In this document: in pieces, positions 52,047 through 61,438 of the stretch
Layout: the number at the start of each line of letters is the position of its first letter
Numbering within the stretch: position 1 is the first letter of the stretch
Assembly: GCF_019375475.1 (NCBI RefSeq)
Contig: NZ_JAHXGQ010000011.1
Span: forward strand, 186,001-250,000
From: Saccharothrix obliqua
Lineage (GTDB): Bacteria > Actinomycetota > Actinomycetes > Mycobacteriales > Pseudonocardiaceae
DNA length: 64,000 nucleotides
Reading direction: 5' to 3'
Made by a program: the position numbers and the translations under genes
Notes under the pieces: generated by a model
The model's database searches: none
What the model saw: the letters and a program-made list of their open reading frames with translations, nothing else
What the model was told of the DNA's origin: nothing

Positions 52047-52895
52047 TCAGTCGCCGAAGGCCGCCTGGTGGGCCGCCATGCAGGTGGGCGGGTGGTCGTC
52101 GGGAACGGCGACGCTGCCGATGATCGTCGTGCGCGGCACGAGCGGGATCGCGCGTACCCGGGTGGACCGGATCTCGGCCACCTGGTCGGCGGGCAGCGCC
52201 GTCCAGCTGTGCGGGTCGGAGCCGACCTCGACGATCGTGTCCTGGGCGGTCCCCGCCCGGCGGCCCGGTCGCACGTGGACGCCGGTCTCCCGGAGCGCGG
52301 TGATCACCGCCGGGTCGTGGTCCCGGGAAGTCCGGAAAGGGGCGGCGGCCAGCTCGGCCAGGCCGACGACCTCGCCGCCGGCGGCGGGATGGCGCGTGGA
52401 CACCACCGCGAACAGGGATTCGCTCCACGCCGGCAGCACCCGCACCCCGGGCGCCGAACGCACCCCGCGCGCCAACGCCAGGTCGATCTCCCCCTGCCGC
52501 AGGGCGTTCAGGCGGGCGGGCAGCGGCAGGTCGACGAGCACGACGTCGAACGCCGGAGCTTGCTCCCGCAACGCGTCTATCCCTCGTTCCAAGCGTGCGG
52601 TGAACTGCCCGGTGCCCGTACCGATGCGCATGACACCGGCCTGCTCACGCGCCACGGCCCGGACCCGGTCGGCGGCGGCGAGTGTTTCCCGCGCGGCGTC
52701 GAGCACCCGGTGACCGGCCGCGGTCAGCCGGACTCGTCGTGGTGAGCGGTCGAACAGCCGGACGCCCAACTCGCGCTCCAGCCGTGCGATCTGCCTGCTG
52801 ACCGCGGGCTGGGCGATGTGCAGCCGGTCGGCGGCCCGGCCGAAGTGCAGCTCGTCGGCGACCGTGACGAAGTACCGCAACGCCCGTAGTTCCAC
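52047..52895 (-). CDS. LysR-family transcriptional regulator
   Basis: 282 residues. The N-terminal HTH is ELRALRYFVTVADELHFGRA then ADRLHIAQPAVSRQIARLER and LGVRLFDRSPRRVRLTAAG. The ligand-binding domain begins MRIGTGTGQFTARL and has the typical DLALARGVRS strand. GTG 52895 follows GGGAGG. It is divergent from the F420-type oxidoreductase gene, the usual position of a LysR regulator relative to its target. Confidence 0.93.
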   Translation of the reverse strand: MELRALRYFVTVADELHFGRAADRLHIAQPAVSRQIARLERELGVRLFDRSPRRVRLTAAGHRVLDAARETLAAADRVRAVAREQAGVMRIGTGTGQFTARLERGIDALREQAPAFDVVLVDLPLPARLNALRQGEIDLALARGVRSAPGVRVLPAWSESLFAVVSTRHPAAGGEVVGLAELAAAPFRTSRDHDPAVITALRETGVHVRPGRRAGTAQDTIVEVGSDPHSWTALPADQVAEIRSTRVRAIPLVPRTTIIGSVAVPDDHPPTCMAAHQAAFGD

Positions 52896-52984
52896 CGGCC
52901 CTCCCAGCGACGATGCCGTCAGGTTATCGTCGCGCGTCAGCGCTGGTCCTGGTTCGCCGCGGGCCGCCGTGCTGGAGTCGGGGC

Positions 52985-53824
52985 GTGAACATCGATCTCG
53001 GCCTGCTCGGCGCCCACCTGCGCGAGCACGAAGTGAACCCGGACGTCGCGGTGGAACTGGAGCGAGCCGGTTACGGCACGCTCTGGCTGGACGCCTCGCC
53101 ACCGGCCGACCTCGCCCTCGCGGAGCGGTTGCTCGACGCGACCACCCGGCTGGTCGTCGGCACGAGCGTGGTGAACGTCCGGACCGCCGACGCGGAAACC
53201 GTCGCCGCCTCCTACCACCGGGTCGAGGCCGGGCACCCCGGCCGGTTCCTGCTCGGCGTCGGTGTCGGGCACCGCGAAGTCCACGCCGAGTACACCTCGC
53301 CGTACGCGACCCTGGTGTCCTATTTGGACCGACTCGCCCAGGCGGGCGTTCCGGCCGAGCGCACGGTGGTCGCCGCGCTCGGGCCGAGGATGCTGCGCCT
53401 GGCCCGTGACCGCACCGCCGGGGTCGTTCCGTGCATGGTGCCTCCCGAGCACACCCGGCAGGCGCGTTCGGTCCTCGGTGCGGGCAAACTGCTGCTGCCC
53501 GGCCACTTCGCCCTCGCCGAGCCCGACGCCGGGCGGGCCCGTGCGTTCGCCCGGTCCGCACCGCCCGGAACCGCGCTGGACGTCACCAACTACGCGACCA
53601 ACCTCCAGCGGCTCGGCTTCACCGGGGACGACCTCTCCCACGCCGGTAGCGACCGGCTCATCGACGCGCTCGTCGCCCACGGCGACCCGGCCACCGTCGC
53701 GACGCGGCTGCTGGCCCACCGGGACGCCGGCGCGGACCACGTCGGCGTCTACCCGCTCGGCGATGACCTGATCGCGACGCTCCACACGGTCGCGGAAGCG
53801 GTGCGTGCCGTCATGGTCGGGTGA
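52985..53824 (+). CDS. Luciferase-like (LLM) F420-dependent oxidoreductase
   Basis: 279 residues, somewhat short for the bacterial-luciferase superfamily but matching the TIGR03620-like actinobacterial group. Typical pieces: LERAGYGTLWLDASPPADLA, LLDATTRLVVGTSVVNVRTA, RVEAGHPGRFLLGVGVGHRE and HRDAGADHVGVYPLGDD near the C terminus. The family uses coenzyme F420 or FMN; the substrate is unknown. GTG 52985 has GGAG 8 nt upstream. Probably controlled by the divergent LysR protein. Confidence 0.88.
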   Translation: MNIDLGLLGAHLREHEVNPDVAVELERAGYGTLWLDASPPADLALAERLLDATTRLVVGTSVVNVRTADAETVAASYHRVEAGHPGRFLLGVGVGHREVHAEYTSPYATLVSYLDRLAQAGVPAERTVVAALGPRMLRLARDRTAGVVPCMVPPEHTRQARSVLGAGKLLLPGHFALAEPDAGRARAFARSAPPGTALDVTNYATNLQRLGFTGDDLSHAGSDRLIDALVAHGDPATVATRLLAHRDAGADHVGVYPLGDDLIATLHTVAEAVRAVMVG

Positions 53825-53852
53825 TGTGCCGGTGTGGCCTAAGGTTGACGTG

Positions 53853-54164
53853 ATGGGCTACGACCTGCACATCACCCGGGCCGATCACTGGGCCGATGCC
53901 GACCGGGTGCCGATCCCGCGGGGTGAGTGGGAGTCGTTCGCGCGTGAACGGCTCGCTGAATGCGGCGAGGTCACCTACGGCGAGACCGGGGCGGAACCGG
54001 TGTTCGGGTTCGACTGCGGCACCGGGGACGTGGTCTCGCTGCACTGGTGGCGGGACCGGATCACGGTCACGGGCATCACCGATGCCCGTTCGATCGCCGC
54101 GTTGCGGTGGATCGGCGAAGCCCTCGCCGCCCGGCTCATCGGCGACGACGGCGAAGCGTACTGA
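53853..54164 (+). CDS. Small conserved protein of unknown function (GYDLHITRA type)
   Basis: 103 residues starting GYDLHITRADHWADADRVP, a start I recall from a widespread group of uncharacterised bacterial proteins, followed by IPRGEWESFARERL and a C-terminal helix RSIAALRWIGEALAARL. No signal peptide. The GTG at 53850 is directly in front of the ATG. It converges on bioB with a 43-nt gap. Confidence 0.65.
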   Translation: MGYDLHITRADHWADADRVPIPRGEWESFARERLAECGEVTYGETGAEPVFGFDCGTGDVVSLHWWRDRITVTGITDARSIAALRWIGEALAARLIGDDGEAY

Positions 54165-54207
54165 TTCGCCGTAGAGCCGGTCCCACGCCGGTGTCGCAGC
54201 GCCATTT

Positions 54208-55272
54208 TCAGGCGTTCGGGAGGAGGTCGGTGCCCGCACCGCGACGTCGGATCGCCGGGTCGGCCGGTTCGAGCTGCCGGCCGGGGTCTTCCGCGGAGCC
54301 CAGGACGACGAAGCCGTTGTCGCGGATCATCTCCAGGTCTGCCTTCGCTTCCTGGCCCTGCGAGGTGAGGTAGTCGCCGAGGAAGATCGAGTTCGCCACG
54401 TGCAGCGCGATCGACTGCAACGAACGCAGGTGGATCTCGCGACCGCCGGCGATGCGGATCTCCTTGTCCGGGCAGACGAAGCGCGCCATGGCGAGGATCT
54501 TCACGCAGCGGGTCGGGGAGAGTTCCCGGGTGCCGGCCAACGGGGTGCCGTCGAAGGGGATCAGGAAGTTGACCGGGATCGAGTCGCTGCCCAGCTCCCT
54601 CAGCGCGAACAACGCTTCGACCAGCTGCTCGTCCGTCTCGCCCAGACCGGCGATCAGGCCGGAACAGGGGGAAAGGCCCGCGCCCTTCGCCTTGTCCACG
54701 GTGTCCACCCGGTCGGCGTAGGTGTGGGTCTGGACGATGTTCTCGTGGTGGCTCTCGGCCGTGTTGATGTTGTGGTTGTAGGCGTCGACACCGGCCTCCT
54801 TGAGGCGTTCGGCCTGACCCTGCTGGAGCAGGCCCAGGCACGCGCACACCTCGACGCCGGGGTGGTCCTGCTTGAGCGCCACGGCCATCTCGGCGACCTT
54901 GTCGACGTCCCGAGTGGACGGTCCGCGGCCGGAGGCGACGAGGCACACCCGGCTGGCGCCGCCACGCAGCCCGGCGCCGGCCTGTTCGAGGGTCTCCTCC
55001 TTGGACAGCCACGAATACTTGAGGATGGGTGCGGCGGAGCCGAGGGCCTGCGAGCAGTAGTGGCAGTTCTCCGGGCAGAGGCCCGACTTGAGGTTCACCA
55101 GGTAGTTCAGCTTCACCGTGTTGCCGAAATGGGCACGGCGCAAGCGACCTGCCGCGGCGACGACGGTCATCAGTTCGGCGTCGTCGGCTCGCAGCACCGC
55201 CAGAGCGTCCTCGGGCCCGGCCGGGCTCCCGGCGAGGATCGCATCGGCGAGTTGCTGGAAGTCGGTGCTCAT
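54208..55272 (-). CDS. bioB: Biotin synthase
   Basis: 354 residues. The radical-SAM cluster motif CPENCHYCSQ holds the [4Fe-4S] cluster; NTVKLNYLVNLKSGLCPEN, VCLVASGRGPSTRD, VCACLGLLQQGQAERLKEAG and DAYNHNINTAES are BioB signatures, and the [2Fe-2S] ligands (Cys in VCLVASG, Cys in VCACLG, Cys in SPCSGLIAGLGET, Arg in REIHLRSLQ) are present. It inserts sulfur into dethiobiotin in the last step of biotin synthesis. Divergent from a BioQ-like repressor gene across two palindromes. Confidence 0.97.
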   Translation of the reverse strand: MSTDFQQLADAILAGSPAGPEDALAVLRADDAELMTVVAAAGRLRRAHFGNTVKLNYLVNLKSGLCPENCHYCSQALGSAAPILKYSWLSKEETLEQAGAGLRGGASRVCLVASGRGPSTRDVDKVAEMAVALKQDHPGVEVCACLGLLQQGQAERLKEAGVDAYNHNINTAESHHENIVQTHTYADRVDTVDKAKGAGLSPCSGLIAGLGETDEQLVEALFALRELGSDSIPVNFLIPFDGTPLAGTRELSPTRCVKILAMARFVCPDKEIRIAGGREIHLRSLQSIALHVANSIFLGDYLTSQGQEAKADLEMIRDNGFVVLGSAEDPGRQLEPADPAIRRRGAGTDLLPNA

Positions 55273-55296
55273 CGGCTTCTCCCGCGTTGACCGGAC

Positions 55297-55326
55297 CTGA
55301 ACGCCGTTCAGGTGAACGCCGTTCAG
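55297..55326. promoter_or_regulatory. Tandem BioQ-like operators between bioB and the TetR gene
   Basis: CTGAACGCCGTTCAG (55297-55311) is directly followed by GTGAACGCCGTTCAG (55312-55326). Each contains the 13-bp palindrome TGAAC-GCC-GTTCA, which agrees with the TGAAC-N3-GTTCA type site described for actinobacterial BioQ. Confidence 0.85.
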
Positions 55327-55369
55327 GTTAAACTGGTCGGGATTGATCGGTCAACAGGAGGACCTGCTC

Positions 55370-55954
55370 ATGCGTTATCACCGGGCGGACGTCGTGAACC
55401 GCGCGATCCAGGTCCTCGACGAGTACGGGTTGGAGTCGCTGACGATGCGTCGGCTCGCCGCCGAACTCGGGGTGCAGCCCAGCGCGCTCTACCACCACGT
55501 GCCGAACAAGCAGACCCTGCTGGCCGAGGTCGCCGACGAGATCCTGACCCGCGGCCGACGCCCGCACCGGGCCCGTGGGTGGGACCGGCGCGTGGTCGAG
55601 GTCTGCGCCGAACTCCGGGACGCGATGCTCGCCTACCGGGACGGTGCCGACGTGGTCGCCACGGCGTACACCTTCGGTCTGGGCGTGAGCGAGCCCGCCG
55701 ACCAGTTGCGGGCCGCCCTGCGGGACGGCGGCCTGCCCGACGACCTGGTCGACGTCGGCACCCGCGTCCTCCTGCACCTCGTCTTCGGTCACACGGTGGA
55801 GGAGCAGACCGCGTTGCAAGCCGCGAGCGCCGGCGTGATCGATCGGCCGCCGGGCGGGCCGGCCGACTTCGAGCGCGGGCTCGAACTGGTGCTCGACGGC
55901 TTCCGGTCGAGGATCGCGGGAAAAGCGTTGAACGGACCGGTCGCCCAGGTGTGA
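55370..55954 (+). CDS. bioQ: TetR-family repressor, probable BioQ
   Basis: 194 residues. HTH: VLDEYGLESLTMRRLAAELG then VQPSALYHHVPNKQTLLAEV. The C-terminal part (GLGVSEPADQLRAALRDGG, VFGHTVEEQTALQAASAG) is of the TetR_C_1 type found in BioQ and TetR(class) proteins. The assignment rests on this domain, the divergent bioB gene and the tandem TGAAC/GTTCA palindromes. It should repress bioB and itself. ATG 55370 has AGGAGG upstream. Confidence 0.8.
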   Translation: MRYHRADVVNRAIQVLDEYGLESLTMRRLAAELGVQPSALYHHVPNKQTLLAEVADEILTRGRRPHRARGWDRRVVEVCAELRDAMLAYRDGADVVATAYTFGLGVSEPADQLRAALRDGGLPDDLVDVGTRVLLHLVFGHTVEEQTALQAASAGVIDRPPGGPADFERGLELVLDGFRSRIAGKALNGPVAQV

Positions 55955-55964
55955 TGATCTTGCG

Positions 55965-56819
55965 GTGCCCGTCACCGTCGAAGACCTGTGTGCTTTCCTG
56001 GTCGACCTCGATGCCCCCGACCGCCTTGAGCGCCCCCGCCTCCTGGACCCGGCTGTCGCGTGGGCCGGGGTCGCGCGGCTGGCCGAGGCGCTGGGTGCGG
56101 AGTTCGGCTGCCGGTGCGTTGTCGACCGCCTGCCGGAGGGCGGCGAGCACCACGGCGTCGTCACCGTCCCGGGCGAGGCCACCGGGGCCGGCACGCCGAT
56201 CGTCCTCGTCGTCGGCCGGTACGGGCACACCGTGGCGGACGCGCCCGACCAGCAGGACCCCGACCGCTCGCCTGACCCCCTGCTCGACGAGGATGACGCG
56301 GCCCGTGCCAGGAAGGCCGTCTACGCAGCCGGGTTCTCGCTCTCCTGGCCGCTGACCGCGTTGACCCCCGACCGGCCCAACCGCCCCTACCCCCGCCTGT
56401 TCTCGGCCCGCACGGCCGGGGAACTGGTCCGGCAGATCAGGAGCCTGCCGACCGACGGGAGCCCGCCGGCGGAGCTGCGGGAGTGGCTGTGCGCGACACT
56501 GGACGTGCCCACAGGGCCGGCGGGGGAGCGGCTGGCGTCGCTGGACGTGCTCACGCCCCAGCAGGTCCTCGCCGAGGTCGAACGCATCAGGATCTGTGTG
56601 GCCGCCCTGTCCACGCCCGAGGGCTCGGACGAACGCCGTTGGCTGGTCATCGACGACACGATCTTGGATGGCCGCAACGTGTGGGCCATCATGGCGTTCC
56701 GGAACGAGTTCGGCGGAGGGCTGCCGGAGGCCGTGCGCGAGTTCTCCAACCGTGTCGACACCCTGCGCCACACGCGGCCACACGGCTATGTCGCCGGTCG
56801 GGGCCGGTATGAGTCCTGA
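55965..56819 (+). CDS. Hypothetical protein
   Basis: 284 residues, soluble, no recognised domain. The N-terminal half has an alternating alpha/beta pattern (VTVEDLCAFLVDLDAP, GTPIVLVVGRYGHTVADAPD); the C-terminal half is mainly helical (LLTPQQVLAEVERIRI-like VLAEVERIRICVAALS, LVIDDTILDGRNVWAIMAFR). GTG 55965 starts 10 nt after bioQ with no strong ribosome site, so expression is probably coupled to it. Confidence 0.6.
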   Translation: MPVTVEDLCAFLVDLDAPDRLERPRLLDPAVAWAGVARLAEALGAEFGCRCVVDRLPEGGEHHGVVTVPGEATGAGTPIVLVVGRYGHTVADAPDQQDPDRSPDPLLDEDDAARARKAVYAAGFSLSWPLTALTPDRPNRPYPRLFSARTAGELVRQIRSLPTDGSPPAELREWLCATLDVPTGPAGERLASLDVLTPQQVLAEVERIRICVAALSTPEGSDERRWLVIDDTILDGRNVWAIMAFRNEFGGGLPEAVREFSNRVDTLRHTRPHGYVAGRGRYES

Positions 56820-56950
56820 TTCGCCGTGAACCGGCTGGGGAACGTTGACCCGGGCTTTCCCCGAGGCCGCCCCTTACCGGAACCGGAGCCGCTGGGCAGG
56901 ACGGGCGCCTGGTCCGTGGCAGGCGATGCCCGCTGGGTCGAGCCGGGTGG

Positions 56951-57433
56951 TCACGTCCACGCCCGGAGTTCCAGCAGCGTCGCGCCGTCGCCGGCGTTGA
57001 TCGGCGTCCACGCGTTCTTGCCGATGGGGGTCTTGCTGGTGGTCGCGCCGTCGTCCGTGGTGACGGTGGCTTCACCGGAGTGGGTGCCGTCGCCCCTGAT
57101 CGAGTAGACCTCGGGCAGGGACAGGCTCAGCCGGCCGGTGCTGCCGGTCACCTTGAAGCAGATGAGATTCGAGTGCGCCGAGCTGCGCAGTGCGATCTGG
57201 CCGGTGGCGTTGGGCACGCAGTCGACCAGCACCATGTGCCCGTCGCCCTTGATCAAGGTGATCTCCCGCTCGGTGGCGATCCGGTCCGCGTCGGGGTAGG
57301 AGAAGTCCTCGACGAGCGGCTGCTGCTCGTCCACCGCGGTGGTGTTCTGGGCGGAAGCGTAGGTGGCGACCGAACCCGCGATGATCGCGGCGGCCACGGC
57401 GCCGATGATCGCCGTTCTCCGAATCGAACGCAT
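56951..57433 (-). CDS. Small secreted protein of unknown function
   Basis: 160 residues. Signal peptide (RSIRRTAIIGAVAAAIIAGS, cut near ASAQN), then a ~125-residue domain with two cysteines (VDCVPNATGQ, NLICFKVTG) likely forming a disulfide, and beta-rich sequence (RLSLSLPEVYSIRGDG, SGEATVTTDDGATTS). No family recognised. It is divergent from the large ALF-repeat gene, with 218 nt between the two starts. Confidence 0.7.
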   Translation of the reverse strand: MRSIRRTAIIGAVAAAIIAGSVATYASAQNTTAVDEQQPLVEDFSYPDADRIATEREITLIKGDGHMVLVDCVPNATGQIALRSSAHSNLICFKVTGSTGRLSLSLPEVYSIRGDGTHSGEATVTTDDGATTSKTPIGKNAWTPINAGDGATLLELRAWT

Positions 57434-57651
57434 GGCTGCTTCCTCGTCTTTGGAAGGGATCCCGGGAGTGCACCGCGCGACCCGGATGACAACGCGGTCC
57501 TGGCGACGAAGCCCCCGTGGGCAGTTGCCATCGGCACTCTAGCGATCGACCGGACGCCCAGCTAGGCTCCGCCGTGAAGATCAGGTCACTCTGCGGTGGT
57601 CCTGCTTCGCTCCCGGTGACGCCCATCGGGATCACGGGGGGAAGTGAACAC

Positions 57652-60600
57652 ATGCGCGTGCCGACGCGCGGTGCCCGCATGGCCCGCGCAAGCGTGATCA
57701 TCGCCATGATCGCCGGGCTGATCGCCGGCGGGCTTTCGCCCGTCACCGCGGTCGCCGCTCCCGCCGGGCCGAGCGAGCGCGCCAGAACGCTCGAACTCGT
57801 CAGGACCGGCGGCGAACTCGTGGCCGAGGCGGCGAGCGCCGCCCTTGTCGGGACCGACGAGCAGGTGCACGAGTTCCTGACCGAGGCTTATCCGGTCATC
57901 GCCGAGCACGACGACCGCATCGCGCTCACCCGCCTGATGGCGGTCTCCGGCACGGCGGTGCGCAACGGCGCCAACACCGCGATGAACGGTTCCATCGAGG
58001 ACGTGCGCGCCTTCCTGAGCGAGGGCTGGAAGGCACCGTGGCGCAACGACCAGTACCAGCTGGTCAACCGGATCATCGCGCGTAGTGGACCCAAGGTGCG
58101 GCAAGCGGGCAACACCGCGTTGAACGGCACGTTCGAGGACGTGCTGGCGTTCATCAACACCGGGCAGCACAAGGCCGCCGAGCACGACGACTGGATGCGC
58201 GTCAACAAGATCGTCGCCACGTCGGCGGAGGGATCCGCGGTCTACGTGGCGGCGCAGCGCGCGTTGGACGGTTCGATCGACGACGTCCGGGAGTTCCTGC
58301 GCAGCGGCTGGCAGGTCGCGGTGCAGCGGGACCAGGAGATGATGACCGTCGCCGGTCTGGCGGAACTGGCCGCGGCCGAGCAGCAGCGCGCGGCCGAGCA
58401 GACCGACGCGGCGAAGGAGGCGTCGGACCAGGCCGTCGCCGCGGCGGAGCAGGCGAAGCGCGCTGCCGAACGCGCCGCGACCGAAGCCGCCGCGGCACAG
58501 GGTGACGCGACGCGTGCCGCGCACGCCGCGAGCCGCGCGGCGGCTGCCGCCCGGGGTGCCGCGGCGGCGGCGCAGACCGCGATCAACGCGGCGGGTAGGG
58601 CCAACGACGCGGCCAGGGTCGCCGCCAACGCCGCCGGCCAGGCGGCCATTGCCGCCTCCATGACGGAGAGAGCCGCCTCCCGCGCGCACGACGCTGCCGC
58701 GGCTGCCGCGACGGACGCGAGCAAGGCGCACGACGCCCGTGTCGCGGCGCAGAACGCCCGCGACGTGGCGAAGAGCGCGACCGCGGCGGCGACCGCCTCC
58801 GACGCCGCGGGCAGGGCCGTCACCGAGGCGTTCAACGCCACCAACGCGGCGAAGAGCGCCAGCGGCAACGCCGACGCGGCCGCCACGGCGGCGGACGAGG
58901 CCGCCGCTGCCGCTCGTGCCGCCGGTGCCAACGCGGCGGAAGCCGAACGCGCCGCGCAGCGTGCTCGCCAGGCCGCCGCCGAGGCACGCCGTGCCGCCGG
59001 TGCCAGCGAAACGCTCGCTCAGCGCGCCGCGCAGGCCGCGTTCGACGCACGCGACGCGGCGAACTCTGCCGCGACACACGCCATCGCGGCGGCGAACGCC
59101 GCTGACGAGGCCGCCGACCGCTTGTACGACGCGGAAAAAGCCGCGGAACGTTCCGCCGCCGCGGCGACCGAGTCCGCCAAGGCGGCGGATGCCGCCAAGT
59201 CCGCCGCCGACCAGGCGCACCTCGTGGCGCGGACGGCACGTGACGCCGACGCCGAGCGGGTCAGGCAGGCCGAGTCGCAGGGTGTGCGCGATGCGCAGGA
59301 CGCGGTGCTGGAAGAGGAGAAGAACCGCGACAACACCCGTTGGCGGCCCGGTGAGCGCGAAACCTTCGACGCCACAACCGAACGCCTGCTGACCGAGGCC
59401 CGCACCGCGGGTGCCGATGTGGACACCGTGCTCGCCAAGACGCGCCAAGCGGCCATGCGCCTGCTGACGCGTGGTGGCCCGTGGGTCCAGTCGGCCGCGG
59501 AACAGGCGCTCGTCGGCAACGAGCACGGTGTCCGGAGTTTCCTCGCGACCAACCTCGCGCTCGCGGTCGAGCAGGACGACCGCGCCGGTGTCGGCATCAT
59601 CGGTCGCACCACGGCGATCCCCAAGCAGCGCGACGCCGCGATCGTCGCGGAGCGCGGCGACTACGAGGCGGTCAAGGAGTTCCTGCGGACCCGCGACTAC
59701 CCCGGCAAGCGGGAGGCGGACCGCCAGGAGGTCAACCGCGTCATGGCCGCCGCCGGCCAGGGCACCGTGGTGTACGCCAAGGGCGATGAAGCCCTTGACG
59801 CCGACCTGTCCGGCGACGTCGAGGCCCTGCACCGGTTCCTGGGGAGCGGTCGGTTCGAGGCGGCGCTCCACGACGACCGCAAGGCCGTCAACAAGGTGCT
59901 GGAGACCGGTGGACCGGAGGTCAAGGCCGCGGCGCAGGCAGCGTTGTCGGGGCCGGATTCGCACCTCGCGAAGTTCCTGCTCGTCGAGCTTCCCAAGGCA
60001 CAACTCCGCGACGCCGACGCCGCGAAGCACGTCGCGCAGATCGATGGTTATCTGGCCAAGGCCGACCAGTCGGCGGCGCTCGCGCGGGAGAACGCCAACA
60101 AGGCGGCCGAGTGGGCGGCGATCGCCCGCAAGGCCGTCGACGAGGCGCGGCAGTGGCGTGACGCGGCCGCGGCGTCGGCCGCCGCGGCGGCGGAGGCCGC
60201 CCGCCAGGCGGAGGAGTCGGCCGAGGCCGCGCAACGTTCCGCGGACCAGGCCGCCGCGTCCGCGAAGCAGGCTCGTGATGCCGCGGCACAGGCGCAGAAG
60301 AGCGCGAACGCCGCCTCGGCGTCGGCCGCCAACGCATCCGCGTCCGCGGCTTACGCGAACAGCGCGGCCGCTGCGGCAAGGAACTCCGCCGACGCGGCGC
60401 GGACGAGCGCCGACCAGGCGGGCAAGGACGCGGCACTCGCGGAGGCCGCGGCGAACGAGGCCATCGACGCCGCCGCCCGGTTCGCCCAGTCGGCGGACCA
60501 GCAGCGGAACGCGGGCGATGTGCCGAAGGAGTCCGAGATCAGTCCGTTCGGCATCGAGAGCGTGCCGGAGGACATGCGGGACGACCCGCGCGAGTTGCGT

Positions 60601-61377
60601 GGCGAATCGAACTGCGTGGGCACCCGCGGAGGATTCGTCTCCTGCACCTACAGGGTCGAGCACCACATCACCGGCACCATGCGGTACTTCACGTTCAAGT
60701 GCCCGGCCGGTGCGACGGCGAAGGAGCAGTGCGAGCGGATCGAGATCGGTCGCACGCGGGTCGACTTCAAGGTGGTCAAGGAGCACACGCTCCACACCGG
60801 GCAGATCGTCGGGCAGGTGCTGCTGGAGCTGGCCAAGGGGCTGCTCAACGATTTCTACCGGTGCGCGACGGACAAGAACCTGGCCAGCCAGGCCGAGGCG
60901 TGCGCGTGGAGCGCGGCGGCGGTCATGCCGCCCTCCTGGATCGCCCGGCTGGGGCGGGTGGGCGCCGTCGCGAAGATCTACGATCCCGGCGACAAATTTC
61001 TCCACATTGGTCTCTTGGACGAGTCGACGCTGCTCGCGTCCCTCAGTGACGAGGGAAGGCTCTCGCTCGCGATCGCGCTCCAGGAGCCGACACGCGGCAG
61101 TGGCGTCGGCGGGACCATGGTCAGCTTGGCGTTCGACCACTTCGCGGGCAGGATCAAGACAGTGGAGGGCTTCTGGGGCACCAAGATGCCCTCCAATCTC
61201 AACGCATTCAACGAGAACCTGAGGAATGGCATGAGCGTCAAGGATGCCGCCAGGGGTACATTCACGGGGCACATGGCCGGCAAGTACGGCTTCAGCGATG
61301 TAATTTCCATTGAAGTGCTGCCGGAAGGTGCGCATGGTGCCTACACCAGTGTCCACGTTGTTTTCGGACCAGGCTGA
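57652..61377 (+). CDS. Large secreted ALF-repeat / coiled-coil protein with C-terminal effector-like domain
   Basis: 1,241 residues. A signal peptide (cut near AVAAP) precedes a first block of ALF-type repeats (about 45-235; units like LVGTDEQVHEFLTEAYPVIA and MNGSIEDVRAFLSEGW), a long Ala-rich heptad coiled coil (about 240-560), a second ALF block (about 600-800; LVGNEHGVRSFLATNLALAV, LSGDVEALHRFLGSG), a second coiled coil (about 805-960), a cysteine-containing linker, and a unique C-terminal ~110 residues (SLAFDHFAGRIKTVEGFWGT, GTFTGHMAGKYGFSDVISIE). This is the plan of actinobacterial polymorphic toxins, in which repeats and coils present a C-terminal toxin. The last ~350 nt are visibly less GC-rich than the rest. 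I cannot name the C-terminal domain. Confidence 0.85.
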   Translation: MRVPTRGARMARASVIIAMIAGLIAGGLSPVTAVAAPAGPSERARTLELVRTGGELVAEAASAALVGTDEQVHEFLTEAYPVIAEHDDRIALTRLMAVSGTAVRNGANTAMNGSIEDVRAFLSEGWKAPWRNDQYQLVNRIIARSGPKVRQAGNTALNGTFEDVLAFINTGQHKAAEHDDWMRVNKIVATSAEGSAVYVAAQRALDGSIDDVREFLRSGWQVAVQRDQEMMTVAGLAELAAAEQQRAAEQTDAAKEASDQAVAAAEQAKRAAERAATEAAAAQGDATRAAHAASRAAAAARGAAAAAQTAINAAGRANDAARVAANAAGQAAIAASMTERAASRAHDAAAAAATDASKAHDARVAAQNARDVAKSATAAATASDAAGRAVTEAFNATNAAKSASGNADAAATAADEAAAAARAAGANAAEAERAAQRARQAAAEARRAAGASETLAQRAAQAAFDARDAANSAATHAIAAANAADEAADRLYDAEKAAERSAAAATESAKAADAAKSAADQAHLVARTARDADAERVRQAESQGVRDAQDAVLEEEKNRDNTRWRPGERETFDATTERLLTEARTAGADVDTVLAKTRQAAMRLLTRGGPWVQSAAEQALVGNEHGVRSFLATNLALAVEQDDRAGVGIIGRTTAIPKQRDAAIVAERGDYEAVKEFLRTRDYPGKREADRQEVNRVMAAAGQGTVVYAKGDEALDADLSGDVEALHRFLGSGRFEAALHDDRKAVNKVLETGGPEVKAAAQAALSGPDSHLAKFLLVELPKAQLRDADAAKHVAQIDGYLAKADQSAALARENANKAAEWAAIARKAVDEARQWRDAAAASAAAAAEAARQAEESAEAAQRSADQAAASAKQARDAAAQAQKSANAASASAANASASAAYANSAAAAARNSADAARTSADQAGKDAALAEAAANEAIDAAARFAQSADQQRNAGDVPKESEISPFGIESVPEDMRDDPRELRGESNCVGTRGGFVSCTYRVEHHITGTMRYFTFKCPAGATAKEQCERIEIGRTRVDFKVVKEHTLHTGQIVGQVLLELAKGLLNDFYRCATDKNLASQAEACAWSAAAVMPPSWIARLGRVGAVAKIYDPGDKFLHIGLLDESTLLASLSDEGRLSLAIALQEPTRGSGVGGTMVSLAFDHFAGRIKTVEGFWGTKMPSNLNAFNENLRNGMSVKDAARGTFTGHMAGKYGFSDVISIEVLPEGAHGAYTSVHVVFGPG

Positions 61378-61383
61378 CGTTCC

Positions 61384-61414
61384 GTGGTCGGAGCCCGTCG
61401 CGTGCTCCGACCAC
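61384..61414 (+). terminator. Hairpin between the ALF-repeat gene and the small downstream gene
   Basis: A perfect 11-bp stem (GTGGTCGGAGC, 61384-61394, with GCTCCGACCAC, 61404-61414) and 9-nt loop, 7 nt after the stop codon. No T-run follows. It could end most transcripts and leave the downstream gene to its own promoter. Confidence 0.6.
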
Positions 61415-61438
61415 TCCTTCGACTCGTGGTGATCGGTT

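Noticed and set aside
54165..56830. Short similar sequence CTGATTCGCCGT at the ends of the genes at 54,164 and 56,819 as a mobile repeat
   Set aside because: The match is only about a dozen bases at two gene ends and can be chance or a shared weak terminator; no element structure is seen.
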